The translations under genes were made by a program, and so were the position numbers. A stretch of DNA of 64,000 nt from Azolla caroliniana. Its lineage: Eukaryota; Polypodiophyta. The notes under the pieces are model-generated. The model saw only the letters and a program-made list of their open reading frames with translations. It did not search any database and had not been told where the DNA came from. Numbering within the stretch: the stretch's first letter is position 1; each line of letters begins with the position of its first letter. Positions 1-10,862 of this stretch are shown here, in pieces. The stretch spans positions 4,092,001 through 4,156,000 of the forward strand of contig JBHGNT010000016.1 of NCBI GenBank assembly GCA_043228905.1, written 5' to 3'.

Positions 1-12
1 CGATCACCTAGG

Positions 13-1814
13 ATGCATGAATTTCGTGAGCTGCAGGCTTCTGCTTCCGCCTCATCCCACGCGTTCTCTAACCCTAATCATAACTCTGGGGGCGACCCTG
101 ACTCTCAGAAGCTGCTCCAAAACTTCCTTGATCGGGAAGTCCTCCCTCGCGATGAGCAACTATGGCGGAACCGAGATCAATCTGTCATCAATTCTGATTC
201 TTCAGTGGAAGGTTGCCGAATCGAGGTGCAGAATAGGGATAGCAGATCGAGACCAAGGTCAGGCCAGAGACAGGGAAACATTAATAGAATAAACCTTGAA
301 CAGGGGAGTTCTGTTGCATATGCCACTTCATCGGGATTGCCCTTCTCTTTGCGGATGCTAAAACGCAAGCAAAAGAGCAGTAGGCATGACCAAGGTGCGT
401 CAGAATCGCCCAAATCCAGCTTTGTTTCAGGTGTAAATCAGCTCGGAAGCTCGCTCGTCAATGCTTTCTCATCCATGGTTTTCATGGTGAGGACCCTTCA
501 GAGCCACACACTGCAGATCCACCAACAGTTCTGTCAGCGTGACGTAGAGGGTCTCTTGAATCAGGTGCATCGAGAGATGCATTCCTCTTTCTTATGGCTC
601 TTTCAGCAGGTCTTCTCGTGCACGCCACAGCTTATGGTGCTAATTATGATCCTGCTTGCCGATTTCACTGTATTCTCTATGTCTAACAATCTTCCCATGT
701 CCATCTCCATGTCGGAACTTCACAATCCTGGTGTTGTCTGGGCTCAACCTGCTACTCTTACATCATTCGGGAGTGATTTCTATGAGTCCCCACAATCTTC
801 CCCCTCTTCCTCTTCCTCTTCCTCTTCACCTTCTCTTAATATTGACACTGCATGTCAATATGGAGACAGTGGGTGGATCGGAACGGGAGGTGGAGGTGGG
901 AGGATTAGTGGGCCAAGAGTTGCAGGAGGGGCAGATGGTGATCCGGATTCTAAATTCCCATTGAATAAGAATACTGTCCCTGCCAGATACACTGCGGATG
1001 ATAAATTCCCCAGGGATCTCACCTCTGCAATGGTAACATCTTCCATCACTCCCAAAGATGCGAGATTCGCATCATCAAACAACCCACAATCCTCATTTGA
1101 AGAGGACATATCATTGTCCGGATCGGACATGTCTGCCAGCATGGCGGCTGCTGCACATGCCTTCGATGAGCTTTGCTCGGTTGAGTTTGACGATTTGGAT
1201 GAGAAAGCTACAGTTCTAGCGCTCAGTAAAGATGTAACATCAAGCTTTTCAAACCATGTGTCCCTAGATCGAGAAACCATGAAAAGATTTGTGGCTCCGT
1301 TTACTGTTCGGACGGAAGATGATAGCTACTCTTGCTATGATCGGACCGATCTGTCTTATCAGTATGCTATTAGCAAGGATTCCACAAACACTATGTTACT
1401 CGCAAATTATGCCCAATTCCTCTTTCTGGTGCGGAAAGACCATGATAGGTTTGTGCTATGTGTCCTCCATCCATGGTTTAGCCCAGGAAGACAGTTTTTT
1501 TCAAGACAAAATGGAATTAACACACTTTATAGTGAATTTTTGATCCCCTGGTAGATCAAATTGTCAGGTGTTTTGAGTTTTTAATGGAAATTTCTTTTTG
1601 TTTTTCTTCCAGAGCGGAGGAACTATTTCGGAGAGCTGTGCAAAGCGATCCAACCGATGGGAATGCCATCACCCGTTTTGCATCGTTTTTATGGTTAGCC
1701 CGGCACAATCTTCAAGGAGCCGAGAAGGCATACCGTGCGGCAATTAGTTCAGACCCAGGGAACTCATATTATGCAGCAAATTATGCTCATTTTCTATGGA
1801 CGTCGAACCACTAG
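13..1814 (+). CDS. TPR-like superfamily protein, two exons
   Basis: Exons 13-1448 and 1613-1814 are joined by a 164-bp GT-AG intron that splits an Arg codon; the product is 545 aa. The frame is open to the left edge, so the true start could lie outside; the first in-window ATG is used. The last ~90 residues form tetratricopeptide-type helix pairs (LANYAQFLFLV, AEELFRRAVQSDP, AEKAYRAAISSDP, YAANYAHFLW). The intron falls inside the TPR region, so the unspliced frame alone hides the fold. Residues ~193-224 are a Trp/Phe-rich hydrophobic stretch, possibly a membrane or partner-binding segment, and ~265-275 is poly-Ser. This layout (long disordered N-terminus, hydrophobic patch, C-terminal TPRs) is that of a plant-specific TPR family of unknown biochemical role; TPRs are known as protein-protein interaction scaffolds. 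The function itself is not known. Confidence 0.85.
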
Positions 1815-4279
1815 CCCTGAGTGTAAAGTTTGAATGTAAATTTGGTTGAAACTGGATTTAAGGGGGCATGTATAGGTGCATTCTGAAAATTTTGTGTGTA
1901 CTGATACAGAATATACCCTCATTGTCCACCTTATATTAATATGTTGTGTGTGTGTATATATTATATATATGTATCAATTTATGAGTGAAAATCAAGAGAT
2001 GTGCATTCATATACCTCCAGTGGAGCCATGAGAAATATATATATATATATTCCAAATGGAATTATGAGAGTGAAATTCTCAAGGGCCTAGTTACAAATCA
2101 TAACTACATTGGTTGCAGAGTCACCGGAGAATTTATTTTTGTTTCTTGCCTACTTTGTCCCCTTGTCAAGTTCCCCTGTCTTCCACTTCTATTGTCGATT
2201 CATCCTTTGTGTATCTTAGTGGGGTGGAACAATCCTGGAACAAGATGGGAAGGAATGTGAGACTTCTCATATTGTTGAATGATTTTTTAAATTCCGAATG
2301 ATTTTGGTTTGGAATGGAATTTTCTTTTGTAATCATTTTGCTGGCAAGGCAAGGGAGATTTTGAACTCATGTCGACTGCTCATATGTAGATGGTTGTGAC
2401 TAATAATTCACCAATATTCTGAACTTCGAAAAAGTTGGAGCATTAGTGTACAATCATACCAAGGAGTATTGGATATCATGTCAAAAATACATGCGTACCA
2501 CTTTATCATTTTGTATGTATTTCATGCCACTATACGTTGGATCTAACCTTTACATAAAGGGGGAGATCAATAATGTTAACTACTGTAAGATAAACGTCGT
2601 TGGTTATCTTACAATAATGTTTTAGCTGGATTTGTAATGGAGAGTGCCGTATGTGTTGGCATGGGAATCGGAAGAGAGGATACAGAATCAAGTTTTCAAA
2701 AGCCTAATTGCCCGTTTGATCAGCTTATCGTTTGAAAGGAAAGAGATAAGCAAGTTGTTAGATTACTGTATTATCACTTTGTAGACTTCGAGGGAACATC
2801 TGCTATGGTGTTCCATAAATACCTTTACATATGTATAGAAGAGAAAAGTACCAAGTGAATATATGCATGCAATTTGTTTGCACCTACAAGGTCATATGTC
2901 TTTTGTATACGATAAATAGAACTCAGAATGTTTGGCAACATTGTTAATGAATTTAAAAGTATCTAGTGAACATATATATTCATGCAATTTTCATATCTAT
3001 GAAGAGGTGAAGGTGATAGTCTCTTGCATATGAGAGATGGAACTTCATAATGTTTCACCAACGTTATTGGTGCTAACGAAGGATATTCACTCTCATAGAT
3101 GATCATTAGATTGAATAAATGATTCATGAGTTACCTCAAGAAACATAAATATACCTTTTGCCACATTAGTGCTTCAAAGAGTTTGAAAATGTTTGAAATT
3201 GCTTTTTCATGAAATATCTTCAAAATCAAGATGCAAACACCATCCTCTTCTTTTGACCAAACAACCTCCCATTAAAATATCATGGGCTTATGAAGAGGTT
3301 GTGGTGTGCATATTTAAGACTTAGAAAAGCCCACACAAACTTTCTCGAATTACATGGGAATCATTTGAAAAGTTCAGAAGTGTAAAAGTTACGTTCCTGG
3401 ATAGATGCAAGATAGGAGTGGTTTGGAGGAGAGCATGATGCATTACGCTTGTGCTAAGATGCGTCAATAGATTCCTCGATGAATTGGTCTCTTTTTTGCA
3501 AAATCACTATCACATATGGCTTCGAAGTGATTTAGAGGCCCACTCACACCAAACTACAAAAAACATATTTTTCTCCAAAGCAGTAACATCCAAATTTAGG
3601 CAACATCCTCTTCATGTTAGTGAATCAACTAGGAAACCCATATTTTTCACGAGTATCATGATTTGGCATCTAAATAGACTACACCAACACATGTTTTGCA
3701 TATAACAAGTAAGCAGTGTCAGGAATTATACAACAATCCGCCACCTTCATTCACATTCAAAATTGCTTCCTCCACATTTCCAGCCTTGACCTAGCTTTTC
3801 ACCCATTTCTATCTCCATCACAATTTGCACTCTCCACTGCATCGCCCACTAGTGAAGTCTTTGCATATCACTTGCCAATTCCACAAAATATATGAAAATG
3901 TTTTGATTTGGTCACGTAAGTCGCATCTTTTACCTCAAGAGGATGATAGTGAATTTTTGTCTCACTCTCTCCTACTCGCACAATAATTATCATTAAAGCC
4001 AGTAATATAGCAACCTCTACAGCCAGTCAATGCTTCAAAACTTTTGACAACGTTTTGAAACCCTGGTTAGCTAATCAACCAAAATGGGTGGAACCATATT
4101 CGAGAAAATACCCACTTTCATGGATCAAGTTGAGGGGCTTCGAGACAATCAATTAGTCAAGCTTTCAGAATTGGGTGACATTTACGAGCCCCAACTTTTC
4201 AGGTCGAGATATAAAATAATGTATACATACAGCGCATAATCAATATGAAATTACAATTGCTGAATTCAACGTATGCATT

Positions 4280-4375
4280 CATTGCAAAACATGATAAATA
4301 TATGCAATGCACATATCCAACACGTTTCATTGCAAAACATGATAAATAATTGCAATGCACATATCCAACACGTTT
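4280..4375. repeat. 48-bp tandem duplication (two copies)
   Basis: Copies 4280-4327 and 4328-4375 both begin CATTGCAAAACATGATAAAT and end in AACACGTTT, differing by only a few bases, so the duplication is recent. Confidence 0.85.
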
Positions 4376-5026
4376 ACCATGCTTTCAACTTTAGTTGAAG
4401 CATTGCTCCTCAGAAATCCCTGATTGCTACCTTTACTGAAAATGGCCGTCATACACTACGTTTTTTATATCAAAGACACTAGCTGAATTTAATGGGTATT
4501 TATCCATGCAAGCTCCACCAACAATTAGTTCAGTACACCAGAATCCACTTAAAAATTTCATTAATGATCATATCAACAAAGAATCTGAAAACATTTTGAC
4601 ATGAAATGATTCAGTAGAACCTAGCAACAAATGAACCATATAGGTTATCACAACAGAGATCAATAGCATATTTCAATTTATTGGGCTCTGTATAGATACT
4701 AACCACGTTCCAGAAACAAAACTATGCTTGGTTAACTTAATATCAAGTCTTCTTGGCAGAATAATTAGTCAAATACATCGAAAGTATACACTCAAAAATA
4801 TTACTGTCCCTCACCCTTAAGTATCGGCATCCATTCAAGCCATTTTCACGCAATCAAAATTATAAAACTTTTTTATCAAACTTAAACAAAAGTTAACGGG
4901 CAATAAAAAATCAAGACATGAAATGAAAAAATAAACTCTGGACTATATGAAGTAAATATAAAGAAAGCGTAGCCGATGTGTACACCGAGAAAATTTCTCT
5001 TTATTTTTCTTATGAAACTTGTATGG

Positions 5027-5028
<2 letters not shown>

Positions 5029-5068
<40 letters not shown>
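5029..5068. repeat. (GA)n microsatellite
   Basis: About 20 uninterrupted AG units lie about 200 bp downstream of the stop codon of the minus-strand nucleotide transporter gene. Confidence 0.95.
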
Positions 5069-5069
<1 letters not shown>

Positions 5070-5267
5070 AAAAAATTTGCTACAAACTAATCTACTATCT
5101 GTCTGTAGGGGGGCAGATATATATCTATATTGTTCCATCTGCTGCTATGCCAAACAGATTATTAGATCTAAAAAAATTTACTCTACGTTTTTCTCCATCA
5201 TCCTAAAACAACCGCCTCAAACTTGGGACTGGAAATAACCAATGGCAGTAACAGTAACAGTAACGCC

Positions 5268-8126
5268 TTAATTAGCAGATGCAGGTTCAGCGGGCAAAAC
5301 CTTACCAGAACCACCATCAACATCAACATCCTTTGACTTCTCTTCTTCTGTTTCGATCGCGCCAGTCGGTAGACTAGCTTCTGTAACTGCAGATTCACTT
5401 ACACCTGAGGCCACAGGCTTCCCGTCAAGGACGGGAACATATCGTCCTTCAATGAATCCTTGCTCATTCAACACGCTCACGAACCGGTATGTTACCTACC
5501 ACAATCCAAGTTCCCATTTCTAAGTCTCTTATATAATGAGGCCAATTCCATTTTGTTCCAAGTGAGTTGGCAAATATGGTGACTAACTAATATCATGCCA
5601 ATTATCATATTTCATAAACTATTACCTATTTTTAAGAAGATGTATCAAATTTTGAATGCATACCTCTGGCTTCTGCTTGTATTTTCCTAGCACTGCTGCA
5701 GATATAGCTGACAGCTTGCCTTCAAGAAGTTTGCTTCTGAGATCTTTTTGGACAAGAGGGGTGAATTGTTTGTCCAATGATCGGGCAGCGGCCAGCCATG
5801 CAACGACAATGACAAGTAGGATTCCACCAAGATACGGTGTCGATGCCGCAAGAGATCCAAAACCAATGATGAGGAATTGCTGGATCAAAGCACCCCCTGA
5901 TTTGCCCAATGGATTGCAAACAACATCAATGGCTGCCTTACCCTTGACCTGAAACAAGTCATCCAAAACATAAAATATATTAGCAAACTCACCATGCAAC
6001 ATCTCAGCTTATCAGAATGCTATTATAAAGGATATGATAAAGTAGGATCAAAAGAACTTGCAAACGAAACAATGACATTTGAGATCACAAATGATGTATG
6101 CACACCTTTCATTCCCAAAATCATGCATACCTTTGTATCTTCATCCAATGGAATGTACGCCATCTCCTTGCATGGATCAAAAAGACTGTATTTGGCACTC
6201 TTGCTGAAGATATTTTGAAGAGCACCAACATAAACAGCCGCAAGCAAAGGTGTCAATCCAAAGCTAGCCAAAAAAGGTGTCAATGGTTCACTGCAAAGTA
6301 TTAAAGCAAAGAAGGCAACTCCAGTGACAAGTAAAACAGTAGGTGTGATCATCGCTGCAACACCCCATCCATATTTACGGAATATAAAACGACTTAGGAT
6401 CATCATGCTGAATGTCGCAATTCCAGTATACGAAGAGAAGTCACCCATGAATGAAGAGTAGTCATTTGGGCTTGGAAACTTAAGAAAAAAACAAAACAAA
6501 GTTGGGAATCAGACAATTTTGCAAAGCACAATGAGGAATATAAAGGGTATCTGTAAAAAGGAATAGGTGACATTAGACTTGGTCTATACCTGAGCTTTCA
6601 ACTTGGATTTCCATGTCACTTCCACAAGGTTAATACTAATACCATAAGCAACAACGAGAGTCGCAAGATCACGTATGTACGATGAGGTCAACAAGAACCT
6701 GAAACCTTCAATCATACCAAGTTTCGGTTTTTCCTTCTGCAAATATCAAACGAATTATAGATGAACCACTAGATAGATGCCTAGTTATAGTGTTACATAG
6801 CTTAACGATCATCAAAGGAAGTGTTCTGATGATGGGCACACTCACCTTCTTTCTAACCTCTGCTTTGGGTAATGAAGGATCATTCACCACATACTTGTTA
6901 ACCCACCAATGGATACCACATATAACAAATCCAAGGACAACCACCAAGCTCATCATGCCTTTCAGAGAAAATCCCCAGCCATCCACATTGTCTGGCAGAT
7001 TACTTCGCAAATGAGAGAAGTACTTGACTGTGCGACCAGAGAACACCAGTGCAACATTAGCCCCGAGGCCAAAAAGCGGATAGAACTGCTTAGCTTCGTC
7101 TATAGTGGTAATCTGCATATGTATATACATTTAATTATTACAACTGTCTATGCCAAATGAAGTTAAGTTACAGGATATTAATTGTGCCACATAAAGCTTC
7201 ATAACATTTCTAACTAATGCTACAAAGAGCATATAACAAGAAGTAGATATGAATACCTGATTGGCGAACCCCCAGAAGAGAACTGAGACAACCACACTCC
7301 CCCATAGCTCTGCCATGACATAAAATAGACAGAAGGTCCAGATCCTTAGGATGGCAACAGGGCCGAGGAAGCTAGGACCGAGAAAAGCCAATATCTTATC
7401 TGCCAAGGCAACTGGATGAAGGACATCCTTGAGAGGATAGAGAAGGAAGGCAAAGCCTCCGAAAAAGGCGATGAAGGGCAAGATGCATGCATAGAACAGA
7501 GCTTGTTTGGAGAGGACATTAGCCAATTTGGTGTAGACAAGCATGAAACCGATGGCCATGGGCAAGTTCACCCATGTCTTCAGGAAAGGGATGATCTCTG
7601 CACTGCTCCCTTTAGCGGTCACGACAAGCACGTCCTTGGTGTCCCTCAGGATGGTGTAGTTGAACAATATGCAGAAAAACATGAGCCCAAGAGGGATTAC
7701 CTTCTTAAGCGTGATGGTATCCACACCAAAAAACTTAGTTGGCGATGGAGGGGAAAGATTTGTGTCGGCAGGAGAAGATGATGATGCGTCAATGCTCCCT
7801 GCCTCGGCTCGAGGGACTCCACGCCTCCTCAGAGGCTTCTGTGGCTCCCTCGATGCTCTCCTCGGTCCTAAACGGCTTCCAAACCCTAGACCGCTGGCCA
7901 AAAACCCTACACCGCTCCCAACCCCTAAGCCGCTCGCAAGCCTCACCTTCGGAAGATCTCTGCAGCTCACCCGCGCAGAAGCTTCTCTGTGGAAGCTCCT
8001 AGGGTTGGATCTGCGCAGAGAAGCGGCGGAGGAGAGGAGGCGGGCATAGCTGGAAGAAGAAGAAGAAGAAGAAGAAGAAGAAGAAGACAGTGAAGAATAG
8101 GAAGAGGCCATGAGAGAGCCCTCCAT
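5268..8126 (-). CDS. NTT: Plastidic ATP/ADP antiporter (NTT, TLC family), six exons
   Basis: Six exons on the minus strand: 8126-7257, 7112-6846, 6736-6590, 6478-6131, 5948-5664 and 5495-5268. All introns are GT-AG, phase 0, and the product is 714 aa. Known family role: exchange of cytosolic ATP for stromal ADP across the inner plastid envelope. Residues 1-~130 are a long Ser/Arg-rich, acid-poor transit peptide with a poly-Ser run coded by a (GAA)n-type microsatellite. The mature part has the family signature (GVDTITLKKVIPLG, NYTILRDTKDVLVVTA, FWGFANQITTIDEAKQFYPLFG, SGRTVKYFS) and about 11-12 hydrophobic segments. The C-terminus is an acidic, Lys/Glu-rich tail ending EPASAN. A second in-frame ATG lies at 8111. 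The protein is longer than the usual ~620-640 aa because of the presequence. No break is seen, so this is probably a working gene. Confidence 0.95.
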
Positions 8127-8145
8127 GGAACCTAAACAATGGCAG

Positions 8146-8316
8146 CTTGGGAATTATCCGGAGAGAGCGAGAGAGAGAGACAGAGAGAGGATATGGAATC
8201 AATGGCTGTGAAGAGGAAGCTACCTCTCCATGGCCAGAGTGCTCTGTTTCTGTCTCTCTGTCTCTGTCTCTCTCTCTCCCTCTCTATAATGCAGCAGCTT
8301 TAGGGGGGGGGGGGGG
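8146..8316 (-). promoter_or_regulatory. Leader/core promoter of the NTT gene (inferred)
   Basis: On the minus strand the 5' side holds a 14-G run (8303-8316), then CATTATAGAG near 8280-8290 (weak TATA-like), then GA-rich DNA reaching to about 40 bp before the ATG at 8126. GA/CT-rich leaders (Y patches) are common in plant promoters. The start site itself is not visible in sequence. Confidence 0.4.
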
Positions 8317-8483
8317 AGAAGCCTTTAGAAATATCCCATTTTTTCCGATATTTGCTTTGATAAATTTGCTATAAGCAAAACAGAACATACACACACACAC
8401 ACAATCTTGTGACCCATGTGATAAGAATGACAAGCCCCTACTCTCAAGCCAATGGTGACAAACTTTCTTTCCAAAGATCCTTA

Positions 8484-8485
<2 letters not shown>

Positions 8486-8533
<48 letters not shown>
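8486..8533. repeat. (CT)n microsatellite upstream of NTT
   Basis: About 23 CT units, i.e. (GA)n on the NTT coding strand. This is a potential site for GAGA-binding BBR/BPC factors, one of which is coded at 23309-24241. That link is inference. Confidence 0.9.
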
Positions 8534-8537
<4 letters not shown>

Positions 8538-8545
8538 ACCAGAGC

Positions 8546-8685
8546 TTGACTTTCTCTTGACTTGACTTGACTAGTCTTAGCTTTGCCCTGGCTTGATTAC
8601 GTTTGCCTATCTTGACTTGACTACCTTTGACTTTGCTTGACTATCTTGACTTTACTTGACTTGACTAAGCTTGACTTGGCTTGAC
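8546..8685. promoter_or_regulatory. Array of 13 TTGAC (W-box core) motifs
   Basis: Thirteen copies of TTGAC on the plus strand within 140 bp, several in direct CTTGACTTGACTTGACT runs, about 420-560 bp upstream of the NTT start codon. TTGAC is the invariant core of the W-box bound by WRKY factors (TTGACC/T). It could also be a drifting 5-bp simple repeat; the irregular spacers (TTTGC, TATC, CTGGC) argue against pure slippage. Confidence 0.6.
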
Positions 8686-10790
8686 GTGACGAAGAGAGAT
8701 CCGGTGTCAACATGACCTGCTCACTCGCTACCTTGCCTGACACAGTAACCCGAATACGGAATCCCTTACGAGAATCCGGAACCTTTCTTCTCTCAAGCCA
8801 TCCCCTTGAAGGAAAGCTCCCCTCACCCGATGCTTGTCCTGCAGAGAGAGTCTCCATATGAGCTTCCCGTGAATCCTAAAACATGAAGAGAGAGTCTCGA
8901 CGTGCTTCCCAAAAACTCAATTTGAAGGCTACTAACATTTGGACTTATATCCTTGAGATATCTTAAATGTTGAAGCATGTTTGCGTCATGTTGAGGCCAA
9001 ACTTTACAAGATCAAACCTTTTTGCTCCTTCACTATAACTAACGGGGGTTGATGAATCCCTTGTCCCAACCGTAGGGGACACTATGATTACCATAGAACT
9101 TCAATTGGTTGGCATTCAAGGCAACTTAAGTGCCTTCTATGTGGGACTCGTGATGGATATTCTAGAGACATAGGCTTCCTTGTTGGAATGGGCACGAGTT
9201 TAAGGCTTGAGGCCATTGAGAGGAGAGATTGAGACCAAAGTTATGCGTGGTCATAGCTAGAGATTGCATCATTATGCTTTGAGCTTTTAAATACGGAATT
9301 TCAACAATCAAGTGCAAGGGAGAGATTCAAGTGGGGAGAGGGAAATAGGACAAATAAATAATTTAACTTTTGCTAGTTGTCTTCCTCTTAAAACATATAT
9401 TCTATATGGATGGCGCATTATGTGTTATTACTTGCATAAACAATATTTGCCAACTTTGACTAAATTGCCCATGAACTCGTTATTGTTCACATCATACATG
9501 CTTTGCAATGATCAAGTGTGTGAGTGCTAAATTCGGCTGTATTGGGATTAACAGTTTGTTGTAATTATGTATTCAGATTAACAATTTGTTATAACTTATA
9601 ACTATGACCATGTTATAGTCTTCTCAATAAATGTCAGCTTCATAACGTATCACTCGTGCACTCAAATCTAAACTAATGTAGTATTTATTGCCTCGTGATG
9701 CTCTATTTCAACAAGCAATGTCTCTTAGTGTTTCTACTCAACATATATAGGAATGGAACATACATTCAAAATTTGTGTGGTATTATATTTTTGTCAATAC
9801 ATTCCAAAAATTAACCATTTTTTTGTCAATGAATAGAGACTTGCATTACTCGTGAGTCGTGATATGTCATCAAATGAGCACAAACCAATGAATATTCTTA
9901 CGTACTTTTTCTAATAGTTTGGTGGATTTATACCTACATACCTGTGAGCATATGGTAATAAATAATGATGATTACATACATCAATAATGTAAATAAGCAA
10001 GAAAATATCATGTTTATCCTAATGTGATGATATTGCTAAACTCGTTTATATAGATGTGACACCATGACCACCCCATAACTATAGCAAATCCCATGCTATC
10101 ATCCCCCTCATCCCAATGTAAACGAAAATTTGAATGAATTGAGTTTGTTGCAATGCCATTGCTCCGTAACATTTAACAATTGCAATTTGTATCGTTTGGA
10201 AATTTGTTTGTGATTGCATTTGAAATATGTGAATGTTGTCATTAACATTTTGAAAACTCCTCGTTAAATCATGGTAATCCACACGATATGACATAAGTAC
10301 GTAATTATCATGAATAATATAAATGGGAATTTGGAATACATTGGAATGAGCATTAGTACACATAGAATGTGCTTTGTTTACCTTCTAGAACCACTTATTT
10401 GGTTAAAGTCAGATTCACTTTCTCGTAATCTCCTCATAGTTTGATTATCAAATGACTTAAAGAGAGGTTGAATATCACAATTAAAGATGAATATTTTTGC
10501 CTCTTCACATATTAATACAATAATCTCCAACCTATGTTTGGTGCACGATGTGCGAACCATGGGTAATTATTTCTAATCACAGAGTGATACTTTGATTTAG
10601 GAATCTACTCATGGAATAACTCAAATATAATCATGACACCCTTTGACTATGATTCTAAGGTTATAATCTCATTGCTTGTTGCTTGCCATGTATTGGAAAC
10701 AAATGATTAATTTATATTTTGGTAAAATGAAGTTTGTTCCTTGATCATTTTACTCGTAAACGAGAGAGGGAGAGAGAGAGAGAGAGAGAG
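8686..10790. other. Non-coding, no recognised gene
   Basis: Nothing protein-like is supported; open frames are short and AT-rich. A (GA)n tract at about 10763-10790 closes the stretch, next to a tRNA-like SINE head. Confidence 0.5.
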
Positions 10791-10862
10791 AATTGGGTTT
10801 CAAACCCAAGATATAGTGCTTGTAGTGTAACAACTTACCACTAGGGTAAGCTAATTACGAGA
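10791..10862 (-). mobile_element. tRNA-derived SINE remnant
   Basis: Read on the minus strand the segment has an A-box-like TAGCTTACCCTAGTGG and, about 35 bp on, GGGTTTGAAACCC matching the RNA polymerase III B box (GGTTCRANNCC). It is followed directly by a (CT)n tail. This order is that of a plant tRNA-derived SINE head. Flanking duplications were not found. Confidence 0.5.

Larger units (their letters stand above)
1815..5267. other. Intergenic region between convergent genes
   Basis: No coding segment can be supported. The stretch is AT-rich and holds the 3' ends of the two convergent genes, a short hairpin near 2584-2613, a 48-bp tandem duplication at 4280-4375 and a (GA)20 tract at 5029-5068. 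Short open frames here have no recognisable protein features. Confidence 0.6.

Noticed and set aside
855-1280. Antisense 141-aa frame within the TPR gene
   Set aside because: Mirror of a clearly coding plus-strand exon; no motifs.
7346-8049. Plus-strand frames opposite NTT exon 1
   Set aside because: GC-rich antisense shadows of the transit peptide and first membrane segments.
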